Shown here: piece by piece, positions 23,418-32,886 of the stretch
Layout of the letters: each line of letters begins with the position of its first letter
Numbering within the stretch: the stretch's first letter is position 1
Assembly (NCBI GenBank): GCA_039889035.1
Contig: JBDQQY010000001.1
Coordinates: 62,001 to 126,000 of the forward strand
Direction: 5' to 3'
From: Plantactinospora sp039889035
GTDB taxonomy: Bacteria; Actinomycetota; Actinomycetes; Mycobacteriales; Micromonosporaceae
Length of the DNA: 64,000 bases
Translations under genes and position numbers: made by a program
The notes under the pieces: generated by a model
The model's database searches: none
What the model was told of the DNA's origin: nothing
What the model saw: only the letters and a program-made list of their open reading frames with translations

Positions 23418-24464
23418 ATGGACGTGCTCTCCGACGCGGTCACCGCCGTGCGGACCGGTCGCCCGCACTCCGCACGGGTACGCCGGCCGGCGCCGTTCGG
23501 ACAGCGGTTCCCGGCGGTCGACGGGGCCGGCTTCCACGTCGTCGTACAGGGCTCGTGCTGGCTCTATCCGCCGGACGGCGCACCGCTGCGCCTCGGCGTC
23601 GGCGACGTGGCGTTCCTGCCGCGCGGCGCCGCGCACGCCCTGGCGGACAGCCCGTCGACCCCGCTGGTGGAGACCACCGCCGCCCCGGCGACCGAGACGT
23701 CGACGGAGCCGGGCGGTGCCGCCCGGCAGCGACCGGGCGGTCAGGGCGTGAACCGGCCCGGTCGGCAAGGGACCGCCGGCACCGGCGCCGAGACGGTGAT
23801 GCTCTGTGGCGCGTACCTGCTGGACGGTTCCCGGAGCCACCCGCTGCTGCACGACCTGCCGGAGGTCATCCACCTGCCGGCACGGATCGGACGGCACCCC
23901 GGACTGCACGCCACGGTGGAACTGCTCGGCACCGAACTGCTCCAGCCCCGCCCGGGCGGCGACGCCATGCTGCCCGCCCTGCTGGACGTGCTGCTGTTGC
24001 AGATCCTGCGCGCCTGGTTCGACGAGCGGGCCGCCGACGGCGCCGCCACCGGCTGGGCGGCGGTGCTGCGCGACCCCGGGGTGGCGGCGGCGCTGCGGGC
24101 GATCCACGGCGACCCCGGTCGACAGTGGACGGTCGGGGAACTGGCCGGCCGGGCGGCGCTGTCCCGGGCCGCGTTCGCCCGGCGGTTCAGCGCGCTGGTC
24201 GGCCAGCCGCCGCTGGCGTACCTGACCTGGTGGCGGATGACACTCGCCGCCCGGCTGCTCCGGGACGGTGACGCACCGCTGGCGGCGGTCGCCCGGCAGG
24301 TGGGCTACACCTCGGAGTTCGCCTTCGCGCACGCGTTCAAGCGGGAGTACGGCTCGGCTCCCGGCGGGTTCCGCCGAACCGCGCGGTCGGGCGGCGCCGG
24401 CACGGTGCCACCCGCCACCGGGATCCACGCCAAACTCGGCGGGTTGACGCCGGAGCCGACGTAG
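23418..24464 (+). CDS. AraC-family regulator with cupin-type N-terminal domain
   Basis: This 348-residue regulator has an AraC_N/cupin-like first half (RRPAPFGQRFPAVDGAGFHVVVQGSCWLYP, LRLGVGDVAFLPRGAAHALAD) and a C-terminal double HTH (WTVGELAGRAALSRAAFARRFSALVGQPPLAYLTWWRM, then AAVARQVGYTSEFAFAHAFKREYG). A Pro/Ala/Thr-rich insert of about 40 residues interrupts the cupin near residues 85-125. The ATG at 23418 is preferred because the frame upstream has no conserved features. It is followed by the molybdenum hydroxylase genes on the same strand, which it may regulate together with the divergent dehydrogenase. Confidence 0.9.
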   Translation: MDVLSDAVTAVRTGRPHSARVRRPAPFGQRFPAVDGAGFHVVVQGSCWLYPPDGAPLRLGVGDVAFLPRGAAHALADSPSTPLVETTAAPATETSTEPGGAARQRPGGQGVNRPGRQGTAGTGAETVMLCGAYLLDGSRSHPLLHDLPEVIHLPARIGRHPGLHATVELLGTELLQPRPGGDAMLPALLDVLLLQILRAWFDERAADGAATGWAAVLRDPGVAAALRAIHGDPGRQWTVGELAGRAALSRAAFARRFSALVGQPPLAYLTWWRMTLAARLLRDGDAPLAAVARQVGYTSEFAFAHAFKREYGSAPGGFRRTARSGGAGTVPPATGIHAKLGGLTPEPT

Positions 24465-24527
24465 GCGAGGCTGCTCCAGCCGATTGTGGATCATCGTCGC
24501 GAAAGCGTGGCCGGGGACGCCTGGGAC

Positions 24528-25145
24528 ATGGAACAGACATTCGAGTTGACCGTCAACGGCGAGCGGCGGCAGGTCGACGCCGACGCCGACAGCACCCTGC
24601 TGCACGTGCTGCGGGAGGTGCTCGGTCTCAAAGGCTCGCGGTTCGGCTGCGGCCTCGGCCTCTGCGGCGCCTGCTTCGTCCTGCTGGACGGCCGGCCCGT
24701 ACCCTCCTGCGACATCCCGCTCTGGTCGGCAGCCGGCCGGACGGTCACCACGGTCGAGGGGCTCGCCGACGGCGACGTACCGCATCCGGTCCAGCGGGCG
24801 TTCCTCGACGAGCAGGCCGCTCAGTGCGGCTACTGCGTCTCGGGGATCCTGGTCAGCGCGGCGGCGCTACTCGCCGAGCACCCGCAGCCGGACGAGTCGA
24901 CGGTGGCCGCCGCGCTCGACCGGCACCTGTGCCGGTGCGGCGCACAGCGGCGGATGGTCCGGGCCGTGGTCCGGGCCGGGCGGTACGGGGCCGGCAGCAC
25001 CGGCGAAGGCGACACCGACCCGAGCACCAGCGACACCAGCACGACCGATGCCCGGGCGACCGATGCCCGCACGAGCGGCGCCAGGAGCGGGGCGAGCGCC
25101 ACCGGGGCCAACGCCGGCCCGTCAGGAACGGGGGTAGACCGGTGA
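24528..25145 (+). CDS. 2Fe-2S subunit of a molybdenum hydroxylase (isoquinoline 1-oxidoreductase alpha-like)
   Basis: The protein has about 205 residues with two iron-sulfur motifs. The plant-type cluster ligands are in FGCGLGLCGACFVLLDG and PSC; the second cluster has CGYCVSGI and HLCRCGAQRRM. It carries electrons from the molybdenum site to an external acceptor. The C-terminal 45 residues are an Asp/Thr/Ser/Ala/Gly low-complexity tail, unusual for the family. The ATG at 24528 starts at the conserved fold. The stop overlaps the GTG of the large subunit (GTGA). Confidence 0.92.
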   Translation: MEQTFELTVNGERRQVDADADSTLLHVLREVLGLKGSRFGCGLGLCGACFVLLDGRPVPSCDIPLWSAAGRTVTTVEGLADGDVPHPVQRAFLDEQAAQCGYCVSGILVSAAALLAEHPQPDESTVAAALDRHLCRCGAQRRMVRAVVRAGRYGAGSTGEGDTDPSTSDTSTTDARATDARTSGARSGASATGANAGPSGTGVDR

Positions 25146-27466
25146 GCGTCGACCGCCGGGACCCCGCCCCGGCCGCGCCGCCGCTGCCCCGGGGCGTGGT
25201 CGGCAACCCCCGGCTCGCCCGCTGGATAACGGTACGCCGGGACGGCACCGTCACGGTCCGGGTCGGCAAGGTGGAACTCGGGCAGGGCATCCTCACCGCA
25301 CTCGCCCAGCTCGCCGCCGACGAACTCGACGTCGACCTCGGCGCCGTCGCGATGGCGGCGGCCAGCACCGCCGAGGGCCCGGACGAGGGACTGACCGCCG
25401 GCAGCCTCTCCGTCGCCGACTCCGGCGCCGCGGTCCGGCAGGTGTGCGCCGAGGTACGGGCGCTGTTCGTCGCCGAGGCGGTGGCGACCCTGGCCCTCGA
25501 CCCGGACACCGTCACCGTGCAAAACGGAGTCATCACCGACGCGGACGGCGCGCGGCGCACGTCGTACGGGGAGCTGGCCGAGCGGGTCGACCTCGACCGC
25601 GAGGCGACCGGGGCGGTCCGGCCGAAGCCGAGACACCAGGCGCATTGGGTGGGCACCAGCGTGCCCCGGCTGGACCTGCCCGACAAGGTCTCCGGCCGGC
25701 CCCGCTTCATCCAGGACCTCGCACTGAACGGGCAGCTCTCCGGCCGGGTGGTCCGGCCACCGTCACCGGCGGCGACCCTGGTCGAGGTCGACACCGCCGC
25801 CGCACGGGTCCTGCCCGGAGTGCAGGCAGTGGTCCGGGACGGCGACTTCCTCGGCGTGGTCGCCGAGGGCGAGGAGAACGCCGAGCGGGCCGCCTTGGCC
25901 CTGGCCGCCGCGGCGCGCTGGCACGAGGAACCGACCCTGCCGGACGAGGAGGACATCTCCCGCTTCCTCCGGGACGGACCTGCCGAGTCGATCCCGGTAC
26001 CCGAGCCGGGCCGTCCGGGGCCGGTGGGCCGGCCCGCCGCCGGTCAACCTGGCGGTGCGGCTCGACCCGACGCCACAGGTCGGTCCGGCCTGACCGGAGG
26101 TTCTGGCCCGGTCGAACCGCCGGAGCCGACCCGTGCCGCCGGGCGGGTGGACGGTGCCGACGAGGCACCACCGGACGCCGTGCGGGGCGCCGGCACCGGG
26201 CAGGTGGTCCGGCGGTTGCGGGCGACCTACAGCCGCCCGTTCCTGGCCCACGCGTCGATGGCGCCGAGCTGCGGTGCCGCCCGCTGGGCCGAGGACGGTT
26301 CCGCGGTCAGCGTCTGGAGCCACAGCCAGGGCATCCACGGGCTGGGACGGGCGATCGGCACCGCGCTGGGACTCGACGCCGACCGGGTCGACGTGCGGCA
26401 CGTCGAGAGCGCCGGCAGCTACGGCCACAACGGCGCGGACGACGCCGCCTTCGACGCCGTACTGCTCGCCCGGGCCGTCCCCGGCCGACCGGTGCACGTA
26501 CGGTGGAGCCGCCGCGACGAGCTGACCTGGGCGCCCTTCGGCTCGGCCATGGTGGCCGAGGTGGAGGCCGGCGTCGCCGCCGACGGTACGGTGCTGACCT
26601 GGTCCTACGACGTGTGGAGTCAGGGGCACACCGCCCGGCCCGGTTACGCCGGCAGCCCGGGACTGCTCGCCGCCACCCACCGGGACCGGTCCCGCCCGAC
26701 ACCACCGGCGGCCGATCCACCGGCCTGGGGCGGTGGCGGGACGACCCGCAACGCCTGGCCGATCTACACCTTCCCGGAACGCCGGATCCACGGTCACCGG
26801 GCACTGCGGACCGCGCTGCGCTCCTCGTCGCTACGGTCGCTCGGCGCGTTCACCAACGTCTTCGCCATCGAGTCCTTCATGGACGAACTGGCCCTGGCCG
26901 CCGGGGCGGACCCGGTGGCGTACCGGCTGGCCCAGCTCGCCGACCCCCGGGCCCGGGAGGTGCTCTCCACCGCCGCCGAACTCGGCGGCTCGCAGCGGCG
27001 CGGCACCGAGGAGCACGTCGGATACGGCATCGGCTTCGCCCGCTACAAGGACCGGGGTGCGTACTGTGCGGTGCTGGCCGAGGTGCAGGCCGAGCACGAG
27101 GTACGGGTGCGCCGGCTGACGCTGGTCGTCGACGTGGGGCGGGTGGTCAACCCCGACGGGGTACGCAACCAGATCGAGGGCGGCGCGGTCCAGGCGACCA
27201 GTTGGACGCTGAAGGAACGGGTCCGGTTCGACCGCTGGCGGGTCACCAGCGCGGACTGGGAGAGCTATCCGATCCTGCGGTTCAGCGAGGTGCCGCAGGT
27301 CGACGTACATCTGATGGATCGCCCGGCGGAGCCGTCGGTCGGCGCCGGCGAGGCGGCCCAGGGTCCGACGGCGGCCGCCGTCGCCAACGCCGTCGCCGAC
27401 GCGATCTCGGTCCGGGTACGCGACCTGCCGATCACCGCCGCGCGAATCGTGGCGAGCCTCGACTGA
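25142..27466 (+). CDS. Molybdopterin-binding subunit of an aldehyde/isoquinoline oxidoreductase
   Basis: The 774-residue large subunit binds the molybdenum cofactor and the substrate. Recognisable parts are VRVGKVELGQGILTALAQLAADEL, PRLDLPDKVSGRPRFIQDL, WSHSQGIHGLGRAIG, LRSLGAFTNVFAIESFMDELA and GYGIGFARYKDRGAYC, then VVNPDGVRNQIEGGAVQATSW near the C-terminus. There is no FAD-binding subunit beside it, which fits the two-subunit IorAB type that passes electrons to a cytochrome or other acceptor. A Pro/Gly/Ala-rich insert of about 60 residues is present near residues 285-345. The GTG start overlaps the small-subunit stop. The substrate is unknown. Confidence 0.92.
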   Translation: MSVDRRDPAPAAPPLPRGVVGNPRLARWITVRRDGTVTVRVGKVELGQGILTALAQLAADELDVDLGAVAMAAASTAEGPDEGLTAGSLSVADSGAAVRQVCAEVRALFVAEAVATLALDPDTVTVQNGVITDADGARRTSYGELAERVDLDREATGAVRPKPRHQAHWVGTSVPRLDLPDKVSGRPRFIQDLALNGQLSGRVVRPPSPAATLVEVDTAAARVLPGVQAVVRDGDFLGVVAEGEENAERAALALAAAARWHEEPTLPDEEDISRFLRDGPAESIPVPEPGRPGPVGRPAAGQPGGAARPDATGRSGLTGGSGPVEPPEPTRAAGRVDGADEAPPDAVRGAGTGQVVRRLRATYSRPFLAHASMAPSCGAARWAEDGSAVSVWSHSQGIHGLGRAIGTALGLDADRVDVRHVESAGSYGHNGADDAAFDAVLLARAVPGRPVHVRWSRRDELTWAPFGSAMVAEVEAGVAADGTVLTWSYDVWSQGHTARPGYAGSPGLLAATHRDRSRPTPPAADPPAWGGGGTTRNAWPIYTFPERRIHGHRALRTALRSSSLRSLGAFTNVFAIESFMDELALAAGADPVAYRLAQLADPRAREVLSTAAELGGSQRRGTEEHVGYGIGFARYKDRGAYCAVLAEVQAEHEVRVRRLTLVVDVGRVVNPDGVRNQIEGGAVQATSWTLKERVRFDRWRVTSADWESYPILRFSEVPQVDVHLMDRPAEPSVGAGEAAQGPTAAAVANAVADAISVRVRDLPITAARIVASLD

Positions 27467-27526
27467 GCTCCGCGACGGCGGTGCCGGGCCGGCCAGTACC
27501 CCGTAACTCGGACTGGTTCGAGAATG

Positions 27527-28456
27527 TCAGAACCAGTCGCACTGATCGATGATCTGCGGGGGCGGATTGCATTCAGAATAGACGTAACCCCATGCGTCTC
27601 CAGGCCCGCGAACCGGAGCGTTGGGGTTGTTGACCCGGTAGGCAATGAGGAAGCCGGTCTCCCGTACGTCCGTGCCCCAGTAGGAGTCGCCGATCCAGGT
27701 CGCCTTGAAATTGGGTGGATGTGCTCCCGGCGTGGGGACGAGTTTCTCGCAGGTGCGGATCACCGTGCCGAGGCTGAACGGTCCCGACGACACGCTCAGC
27801 GGAATGTCACCGCAGTTGGACAGCGGCACCGTGGATCGAGGCTGATAGTCCGCCCACACGGCCTGCCCCGGGTCCCACCGATTCTCCACGTAGCACTCGT
27901 CCACCTCCCAGAAGTCGGGGCCGCCGTCGAGCGCACCGCAGGAGGCCCACATCTTCATGACAGTGGTCACGGAATCGAGGTAGGTGATCCTGCCGTACTG
28001 GGTGCACTTGTCCATCCAGCCGACACCGTGCTGGTCGCCGATCCGCGCGGCACAAAACGGTGTGTACCATGCGGTTCCATCCTGTCGAACACCGGCACCA
28101 GTGCCCGTGCCGGCCGGCGGGCCGCTGCCGGCGGGCAACGAGTCCGCCGTCATCGAGAACGACACCTGCCGGCTGCCGTCCGGGCGGGTCTCGTGCGTGA
28201 CGTCGATGTCTGCCCCTCGGGGCAACACCCAGGCGTCGCCGTCGATGTCCTTCACCTGGTACGCCGCGCGGTCGATCTCCACGCCCCACCGGCTCTTCAC
28301 CCGCTGCGCCACATCGTCGATCGTCGCCCGGCTCTCCGCGGCACTCCGTCCGCTCGGCAACGCCTCCGCCTCGGCCGCCCCAGCGGTAAGGGGCAGCAGC
28401 AGTGCGACGACGGCAGCCTGCACTCCCCACCGCTTCAGCCCTACGTTACGTCTCAC
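27527..28456 (-). CDS. Exported hypothetical protein with eight cysteines
   Basis: A 309-residue protein of unknown function. A signal peptide is clear: basic MRRNVGLKRWG, then VQAAVVALLLPLTAGAAEAEA. The mature part has eight cysteines, all in the C-terminal two thirds, suggesting up to four disulfides and a compact extracellular fold. It contains many aromatic residues (AWYTPFCAARIG, KATWIGDSYWGTDV, DAWGYVYSECNPPP). The GTG start has AAAGGAG seven bases upstream. It stands alone, convergent with the molybdenum hydroxylase. I recognise no catalytic motif. Confidence 0.7.
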   Translation of the reverse strand: MRRNVGLKRWGVQAAVVALLLPLTAGAAEAEALPSGRSAAESRATIDDVAQRVKSRWGVEIDRAAYQVKDIDGDAWVLPRGADIDVTHETRPDGSRQVSFSMTADSLPAGSGPPAGTGTGAGVRQDGTAWYTPFCAARIGDQHGVGWMDKCTQYGRITYLDSVTTVMKMWASCGALDGGPDFWEVDECYVENRWDPGQAVWADYQPRSTVPLSNCGDIPLSVSSGPFSLGTVIRTCEKLVPTPGAHPPNFKATWIGDSYWGTDVRETGFLIAYRVNNPNAPVRGPGDAWGYVYSECNPPPQIIDQCDWF

Positions 28457-28753
28457 GCCTCAACTCCTTTGTCTGGTCAGGAACCCCACCGTTCCCGGGG
28501 ACGCTAGTGGCGGCGCCTGCCAAAGCACTGTCAGTGATCGACGTAGCCGAAAGCAGCATGAAAGGACTGGGGAACCGCTCTCGCCACAGCGCCCGCCGCG
28601 ACCTGGACCAGCCGTCCCCGCACGCGCGGAACAGCCCGGCGATTCGACCTCACCGCCGGAACACCGGTCCCGACTGCTCGGCAAGCCCTCAACCGTCATG
28701 CGTCCTTCGCACCTCGTGTGCGACAGCCGCACCAGGCGGATCGATAACCTTCG
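28457..28753. other. Divergent intergenic region
   Basis: About 300 bases lie between the exported eight-cysteine protein and the next small gene. I see no coding capacity with normal bias, no strong hairpin and no convincing promoter pair. Confidence 0.4.
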
Positions 28754-28756
28754 GTG

Positions 28757-29197
28757 ATGCGAGGCTCGCGGGAAGACGACGGTTCAGCCGAACTCGACGA
28801 CGTGGAGCGCCGGCTACGGGCGATCCGGGACGACCCGGAGAAGTCGACGACACTCCGGGAACTGGCGCAGTACCAGCTCGAACGGATCACCGCGCTGCGG
28901 GCGGCACGCACCGGCGGCGGCACCGGGACGCCCGCGGTGACGGTGGACCGGCTCGGCCCGTTCCGGTTCTCGGCGATGCCCGCGACCGGCATCGTCGACA
29001 TCGAGATCGACCGTGGCGACGGCCTCCTCCCGCTGGTGGCCATCGTCTCCGCCGAGGAGCTCCGCCAGCTCATGCCGCTGTTCCAGCACGTCCGCAACCG
29101 TGCCGCGCGCGGCGAGTCGATCCGGATCGACGTCCGGGAGGCGTTCCGCCAACTGCTCGGCCACGACCCGTTCGACGACCAGCTCGATGACCGATGA
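28757..29197 (+). CDS. Small hypothetical protein
   Basis: About 146 residues, charged, without signal or membrane segment. The first third is helical (LDDVERRLRAIRDDPEKSTTLRELAQYQLERITALRAA). A middle part (VTVDRLGPFRFSAMPATGIVDIEIDRGDGLLPLVAIVSAEELRQLM) looks like an alpha/beta domain. I do not recognise the family. The start may be ATG at 28757 or an overlapping GTG at 28754. Its codon bias is normal for the genome. It is convergent with an AraC gene. Confidence 0.6.
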   Translation: MRGSREDDGSAELDDVERRLRAIRDDPEKSTTLRELAQYQLERITALRAARTGGGTGTPAVTVDRLGPFRFSAMPATGIVDIEIDRGDGLLPLVAIVSAEELRQLMPLFQHVRNRAARGESIRIDVREAFRQLLGHDPFDDQLDDR

Positions 29198-29251
29198 CGG
29201 CCGACCGCCGAGGGCCCGGCAGCACGCTCCAGGTGCGGTGCGGTGCGTCCG

Positions 29252-30193
29252 CTATCCGCGCGGCGCGCCGACCCGGTACTGGTGCGGGCTGACCCCCCGT
29301 TCCCGCTTGAAGGCCGTACTCAGGGCGAACGGGCTGCCGTAGCCCACCTGTCGGGCCACCGACGCGACGGTGCTGTCCGGCTCACGCAACAGGTCGGCCG
29401 CGAGCGCCAGCCGCCAGCCGGTCAGGTAGGTCATCGGTGGTTCGCCGACCAGCTCGGTGAACCGGCGGGACAACCCGGCCCGGGAGACTCCGGTCGCGGC
29501 CGCCAGCGACGCCACCGTCCAACCGTGTGCGGGGTTGTGGTGCAACATCCGCAGCGCCCGACCCACCACCGGATCGGCGTACGCCCGGTACCAGGCCGGC
29601 GCTTCGGCCTCGGCCCGGGCGAACCAGGTGCGCAGGGCCGTGACCAGCAGCAGGTCGAGGAGCCGGTCCAGGATCGCCTCCTGACCGGGCTCGTCCTTGA
29701 CGATCTCGTCGCCGATCAGCCGCACGAGCGGGGCCAGCCGCCCCTGCTCGGGCAGCACCAGCAGTGGCGGCAGGGCGGCGAGCAGGCGCCGACCGATCTC
29801 GCCGTCCAACTGGTAGGTGCCGGTGAGCAGCACCGTCGAGCCGTCCGGGTGGTTGCCCCAGGTCCGGACTCCCAGGTCCATCGCCTGACTCAGGCTCTCT
29901 CCGTGCACCGTCGTGCAGCGCTGCCCGGGATGGATCACCACCTGCGGCGCGGTCGCCGGATCGTCGGCGACGGTGTACGGGTCCGGGCCGCGCAGCACCG
30001 CCACCTCCCCCACCTGGAGGGACCGCTGCGCCCCGGTGTCGGGCAGCACGACGGCGGCACCCCGGACCATCACCACCACGGTCAGCGGTGCCTGATCCTG
30101 GATCCGCAGCGACCAGGGCGGTTCGAGCACCGAACGGAGCAGGAAGGCGCCCCGGGCCCGGGGCCCGTCGAGGAGTCCGGTCAGCGCATCCAC
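29252..30193 (-). CDS. AraC-family regulator
   Basis: A 313-residue regulator with an AraC_N/cupin-like N-terminal half (LTVVVMVRGAAVVLPDTG, LQVGEVAVLRGPDPYTVAD). Its C-terminal double HTH contains WTVASLAAATGVSRAGLSRRFTELVGEPPMTYL and VASVARQVGYGSPFALSTAFKRERGVSPHQYR. It is divergent from an NmrA-type oxidoreductase with 81 bases between start codons. This AraC/NmrA arrangement recurs in actinobacteria, and the regulator very probably controls its neighbour. Confidence 0.92.
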   Translation of the reverse strand: MDALTGLLDGPRARGAFLLRSVLEPPWSLRIQDQAPLTVVVMVRGAAVVLPDTGAQRSLQVGEVAVLRGPDPYTVADDPATAPQVVIHPGQRCTTVHGESLSQAMDLGVRTWGNHPDGSTVLLTGTYQLDGEIGRRLLAALPPLLVLPEQGRLAPLVRLIGDEIVKDEPGQEAILDRLLDLLLVTALRTWFARAEAEAPAWYRAYADPVVGRALRMLHHNPAHGWTVASLAAATGVSRAGLSRRFTELVGEPPMTYLTGWRLALAADLLREPDSTVASVARQVGYGSPFALSTAFKRERGVSPHQYRVGAPRG

Positions 30194-30274
30194 GTCGCCA
30201 GGTTAGACGCTGGCACATGGAAATGCGATTCTCGGCTATGGGAAGTCGCAGCCATGCCGGCTTGACTTGCGGTC

Positions 30275-31117
30275 ATGACGCAGAACGAATCCGAGACGAC
30301 AGCCCTGACCCTGGTCCTCGGCGGTACCGGCAAGACCGGACGCCGCGTCGCGGAACGGCTCACCGCACGGGGCGTACCGGTCCGGGTCGGCTCCCGCTCC
30401 GGCCGACCGCCGTTCGACTGGTGGGACCGGGCCACCTGGGCCGGGGTGATCCGTGGGGTGTCCGCCGCCTACCTGTCCTTCTATCCGGACCTCGCGGTGC
30501 CGGGAGCCGCCGAGACCATCCGGTCCTTCACCGCACTCGCGGTACGCGGCGGCGTACGCCGGCTGGTCCTGCTCTCCGGCCGTGGCGAGGAGGAGGCGCA
30601 ACGGGCCGAGCGGATGGTCCGGGACTCGGGCGCGGAGTGGACGATCCTGCGGGCGAGCTGGTTCAACCAGAACTTCAGCGAAGGCCAGTTGCTGGCGCCG
30701 CTGCGCGACGGCGAACTGGTGCTGCCGGTCGGTGACGTCGGCGAGCCCTTCGTCGACGCCGACGACATCGCCGAGGTGGCGGAGGCGGCGCTGATCGGGG
30801 ACGGTCACGCGGGCCGGCTCTACGAGCTGACCGGCCCCCGGCTGTTGACCTTCGCTGAGGCGGTCGGCGAGATCGCCGAGGCGGCCGGCCGGGACATCCG
30901 GTTCCGCACGATCCCGGTCGAGGAGTACGCCGCCGTGCTGGCGGAGCAGAGGTTGCCGGCGGACGTCTCCGCGCTGCTGACGTACCTCTTCGTGGAGGTG
31001 TTGGACGGCCGCAACGCCCAGTTGGCCGACGGGGTGCGGCGGGCGCTCGGCCGGCAGCCCCGGGACTTCCGCGACTTCGCCCGGGACGCCGCCGCGACCG
31101 GGGTCTGGGCGGGGTGA
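30275..31117 (+). CDS. NmrA-like NAD(P)-binding oxidoreductase
   Basis: A 280-residue short-chain-dehydrogenase relative. The Rossmann motif LVLGGTGKTGRRVAERL lies near the start, VGSRSGRPPFDW follows, and the middle has LLSGRGEEEAQRAERMVRDSGAEWTILRASWFNQNF, typical of the atypical NmrA/NAD(P)H-binding group. Several members sense redox state or act on quinones and other small electrophiles. The ATG has no strong ribosome site. It is divergent from an AraC regulator and followed by a GC hairpin. Confidence 0.9.
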   Translation: MTQNESETTALTLVLGGTGKTGRRVAERLTARGVPVRVGSRSGRPPFDWWDRATWAGVIRGVSAAYLSFYPDLAVPGAAETIRSFTALAVRGGVRRLVLLSGRGEEEAQRAERMVRDSGAEWTILRASWFNQNFSEGQLLAPLRDGELVLPVGDVGEPFVDADDIAEVAEAALIGDGHAGRLYELTGPRLLTFAEAVGEIAEAAGRDIRFRTIPVEEYAAVLAEQRLPADVSALLTYLFVEVLDGRNAQLADGVRRALGRQPRDFRDFARDAAATGVWAG

Positions 31118-31156
31118 CGCCCCACCCGGGCCGGCGCGGGGCAGGGCGGGACCGAT

Positions 31157-31198
31157 CCGGGCGGGTGCGGCGGTGCTCCGCCGTCCGCGCCCGCCCGG
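31157..31198. terminator. GC-rich hairpin between NmrA and MFS genes
   Basis: CCGGGCGGG and CGGCGG on the left pair with CCGCCG and CGCCCGCCCGG on the right around TGCT, with small internal mismatches. It lies between two convergent genes, 39 bases after the NmrA stop, and could serve both. Confidence 0.5.
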
Positions 31199-31280
31199 AC
31201 GAGCGGCACCCCGGCTGCCCGGGTGAACCGCCGCCGGGGCTGGCCCGGTGACGGCGCGACTGGCCCGGCGACGGGGCGAC

Positions 31281-32645
31281 TCAGGCGCGGGCGACCGGTT
31301 CCACGGCGACGGGGCCGACCGGCTCCTCCGGTCGCTGCGCCGGGCCGCTCGCCTCCGCCGGCACGTCGAGCGGATGCGCCAGTTCGTCCTGCGGCATCCG
31401 GGCCAGCACGATCGCCAGTACGGCGAACACGGCCGGCAGCAGGCCGGCGAGCGCGAACGTCGTGCCGAGGCCGATGCCGGTGCTGACCGGGCCGGCGATG
31501 GCCATCGACAGCGGCATGAAGACCAGCGAGACGAAGAAGTCGAGGCTGGAGACCCGACCCAGCATGTGCGGTGGGACGCGCCGCTGGAGCAGGGTGCCCC
31601 AGATGACCATCGGGGCCGAGAAGCAGATCCCGACCGCGAAGACCGCGACCGCGATCAGCCAGACCTGGCCGGCGACACCGACCACGGCCAGCGGCAGGCA
31701 GCCCAGGCCCCAGAAGAGGTTCATGATGGTCAGGTAACGCCGGGGCATCCGGAACGCGGCCATGCCCAGCGAGCCGATCGCGCCACCGATGCCGAACGCC
31801 GCCATCACCAGCGCGTGGTCCCCGGGGCCGCCGCCGGCCTGGTCCTTGATCACGAACGGGATCAACACCTCGATCGGCCCCATGATCAGCAGGATGAGCA
31901 GGGACGCGTAGAGGAGCGTGGCGAGCAGCCACGGCGTACGGCCCATGTAGGCGAAGCCGGCGCGCAGGTCGATCAGGGCCGAACGGATCGGATGGGCCGC
32001 CGGTGCCGCCTGGTCGTGCCGCAGCGGCACCGGGCGCAGGGCCTGCAGGAACACCACACCGGCGACCTCCAGCACGGTCACCACCAGCAGCGCGGCGCCG
32101 GGCGACCAGGCGGCGATCAGCACGCTGGCCAGCGCGGGACCGGCGGCCTGCATGATCGTCGGGCGGAGCATCCCCTCGACACCGTTGGCCGGCATCAGGT
32201 CGTCCGGCGGCAGGATCGACGGCAGCAGCGCGGAGTAGGCCGGATAGTGGAAGCCGTTTCCGACCCCGATCAGCAGCGCCACCGCCGCGAGCTGCCACAG
32301 CCGCAGTTGGTCGGTCAGCGCCAGCACCGAGACCAGGCCGGTGGCGACCGCCCGGCCACCGGCAACCGCCAGCAGGATGCGGCGTTGTGGGATCCGGTCC
32401 GCCAGTACCCCGCCGAGCAGCGTGGTGACCAGCATGCCGGCGGCCATCGCGGCGGAGACGAAGGACAACTCGCCGGGGCCGCCGTCCATCTCGATGACCT
32501 GCCAGACGACGGCGATCATCCACACCCCGGCGGCGAACAGCGACATCGTCAGCGCACCGGCGAGGAGCTGGTACTGCCCGTTGCGGAACGGGCGCAGCGG
32601 CCCGCGCAGCCAGCCCGGTCGGCCCTCCCCCGTGGCGCCGTCCAT
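31281..32645 (-). CDS. MFS transporter (exporter type)
   Basis: A 454-residue membrane protein with about twelve hydrophobic helices. The region after helix 2 carries the MFS motif-A-like LGGVLADRIPQRRILLAVAGGRAVATG. The sequence resembles the Enterobactin exporter-like/MFS_3 branch, commonly drug or siderophore efflux. The ATG at 32645 follows AGGGGGACAGGG and starts just before PLRPFRNGQYQLLAGALTMSLF. The C-terminal tail is Pro/Glu-rich. The substrate cannot be inferred from its neighbours. Confidence 0.9.
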   Translation of the reverse strand: MDGATGEGRPGWLRGPLRPFRNGQYQLLAGALTMSLFAAGVWMIAVVWQVIEMDGGPGELSFVSAAMAAGMLVTTLLGGVLADRIPQRRILLAVAGGRAVATGLVSVLALTDQLRLWQLAAVALLIGVGNGFHYPAYSALLPSILPPDDLMPANGVEGMLRPTIMQAAGPALASVLIAAWSPGAALLVVTVLEVAGVVFLQALRPVPLRHDQAAPAAHPIRSALIDLRAGFAYMGRTPWLLATLLYASLLILLIMGPIEVLIPFVIKDQAGGGPGDHALVMAAFGIGGAIGSLGMAAFRMPRRYLTIMNLFWGLGCLPLAVVGVAGQVWLIAVAVFAVGICFSAPMVIWGTLLQRRVPPHMLGRVSSLDFFVSLVFMPLSMAIAGPVSTGIGLGTTFALAGLLPAVFAVLAIVLARMPQDELAHPLDVPAEASGPAQRPEEPVGPVAVEPVARA

Positions 32646-32886
32646 CGCCCTGTCCCCCTCGTGTCGCGACCGCTCGATGATGTCACGGCCCGGAACCGCC
32701 GGACCCGTTACCGCCCGGCCCGGCACCCGGAGCCGGAGCCCGCGCCATCATCGTCGGCACCTGCGACATTTCTGCTCCGAGCCGGCCCGGCCCCCGCCCG
32801 GACCGGCGCCATCGACCGAAGGATGTATCGACGAATCGTCACGCCGGGCGACGAGATGCCCGGCACCGATCGGCACGCTGGCACCC

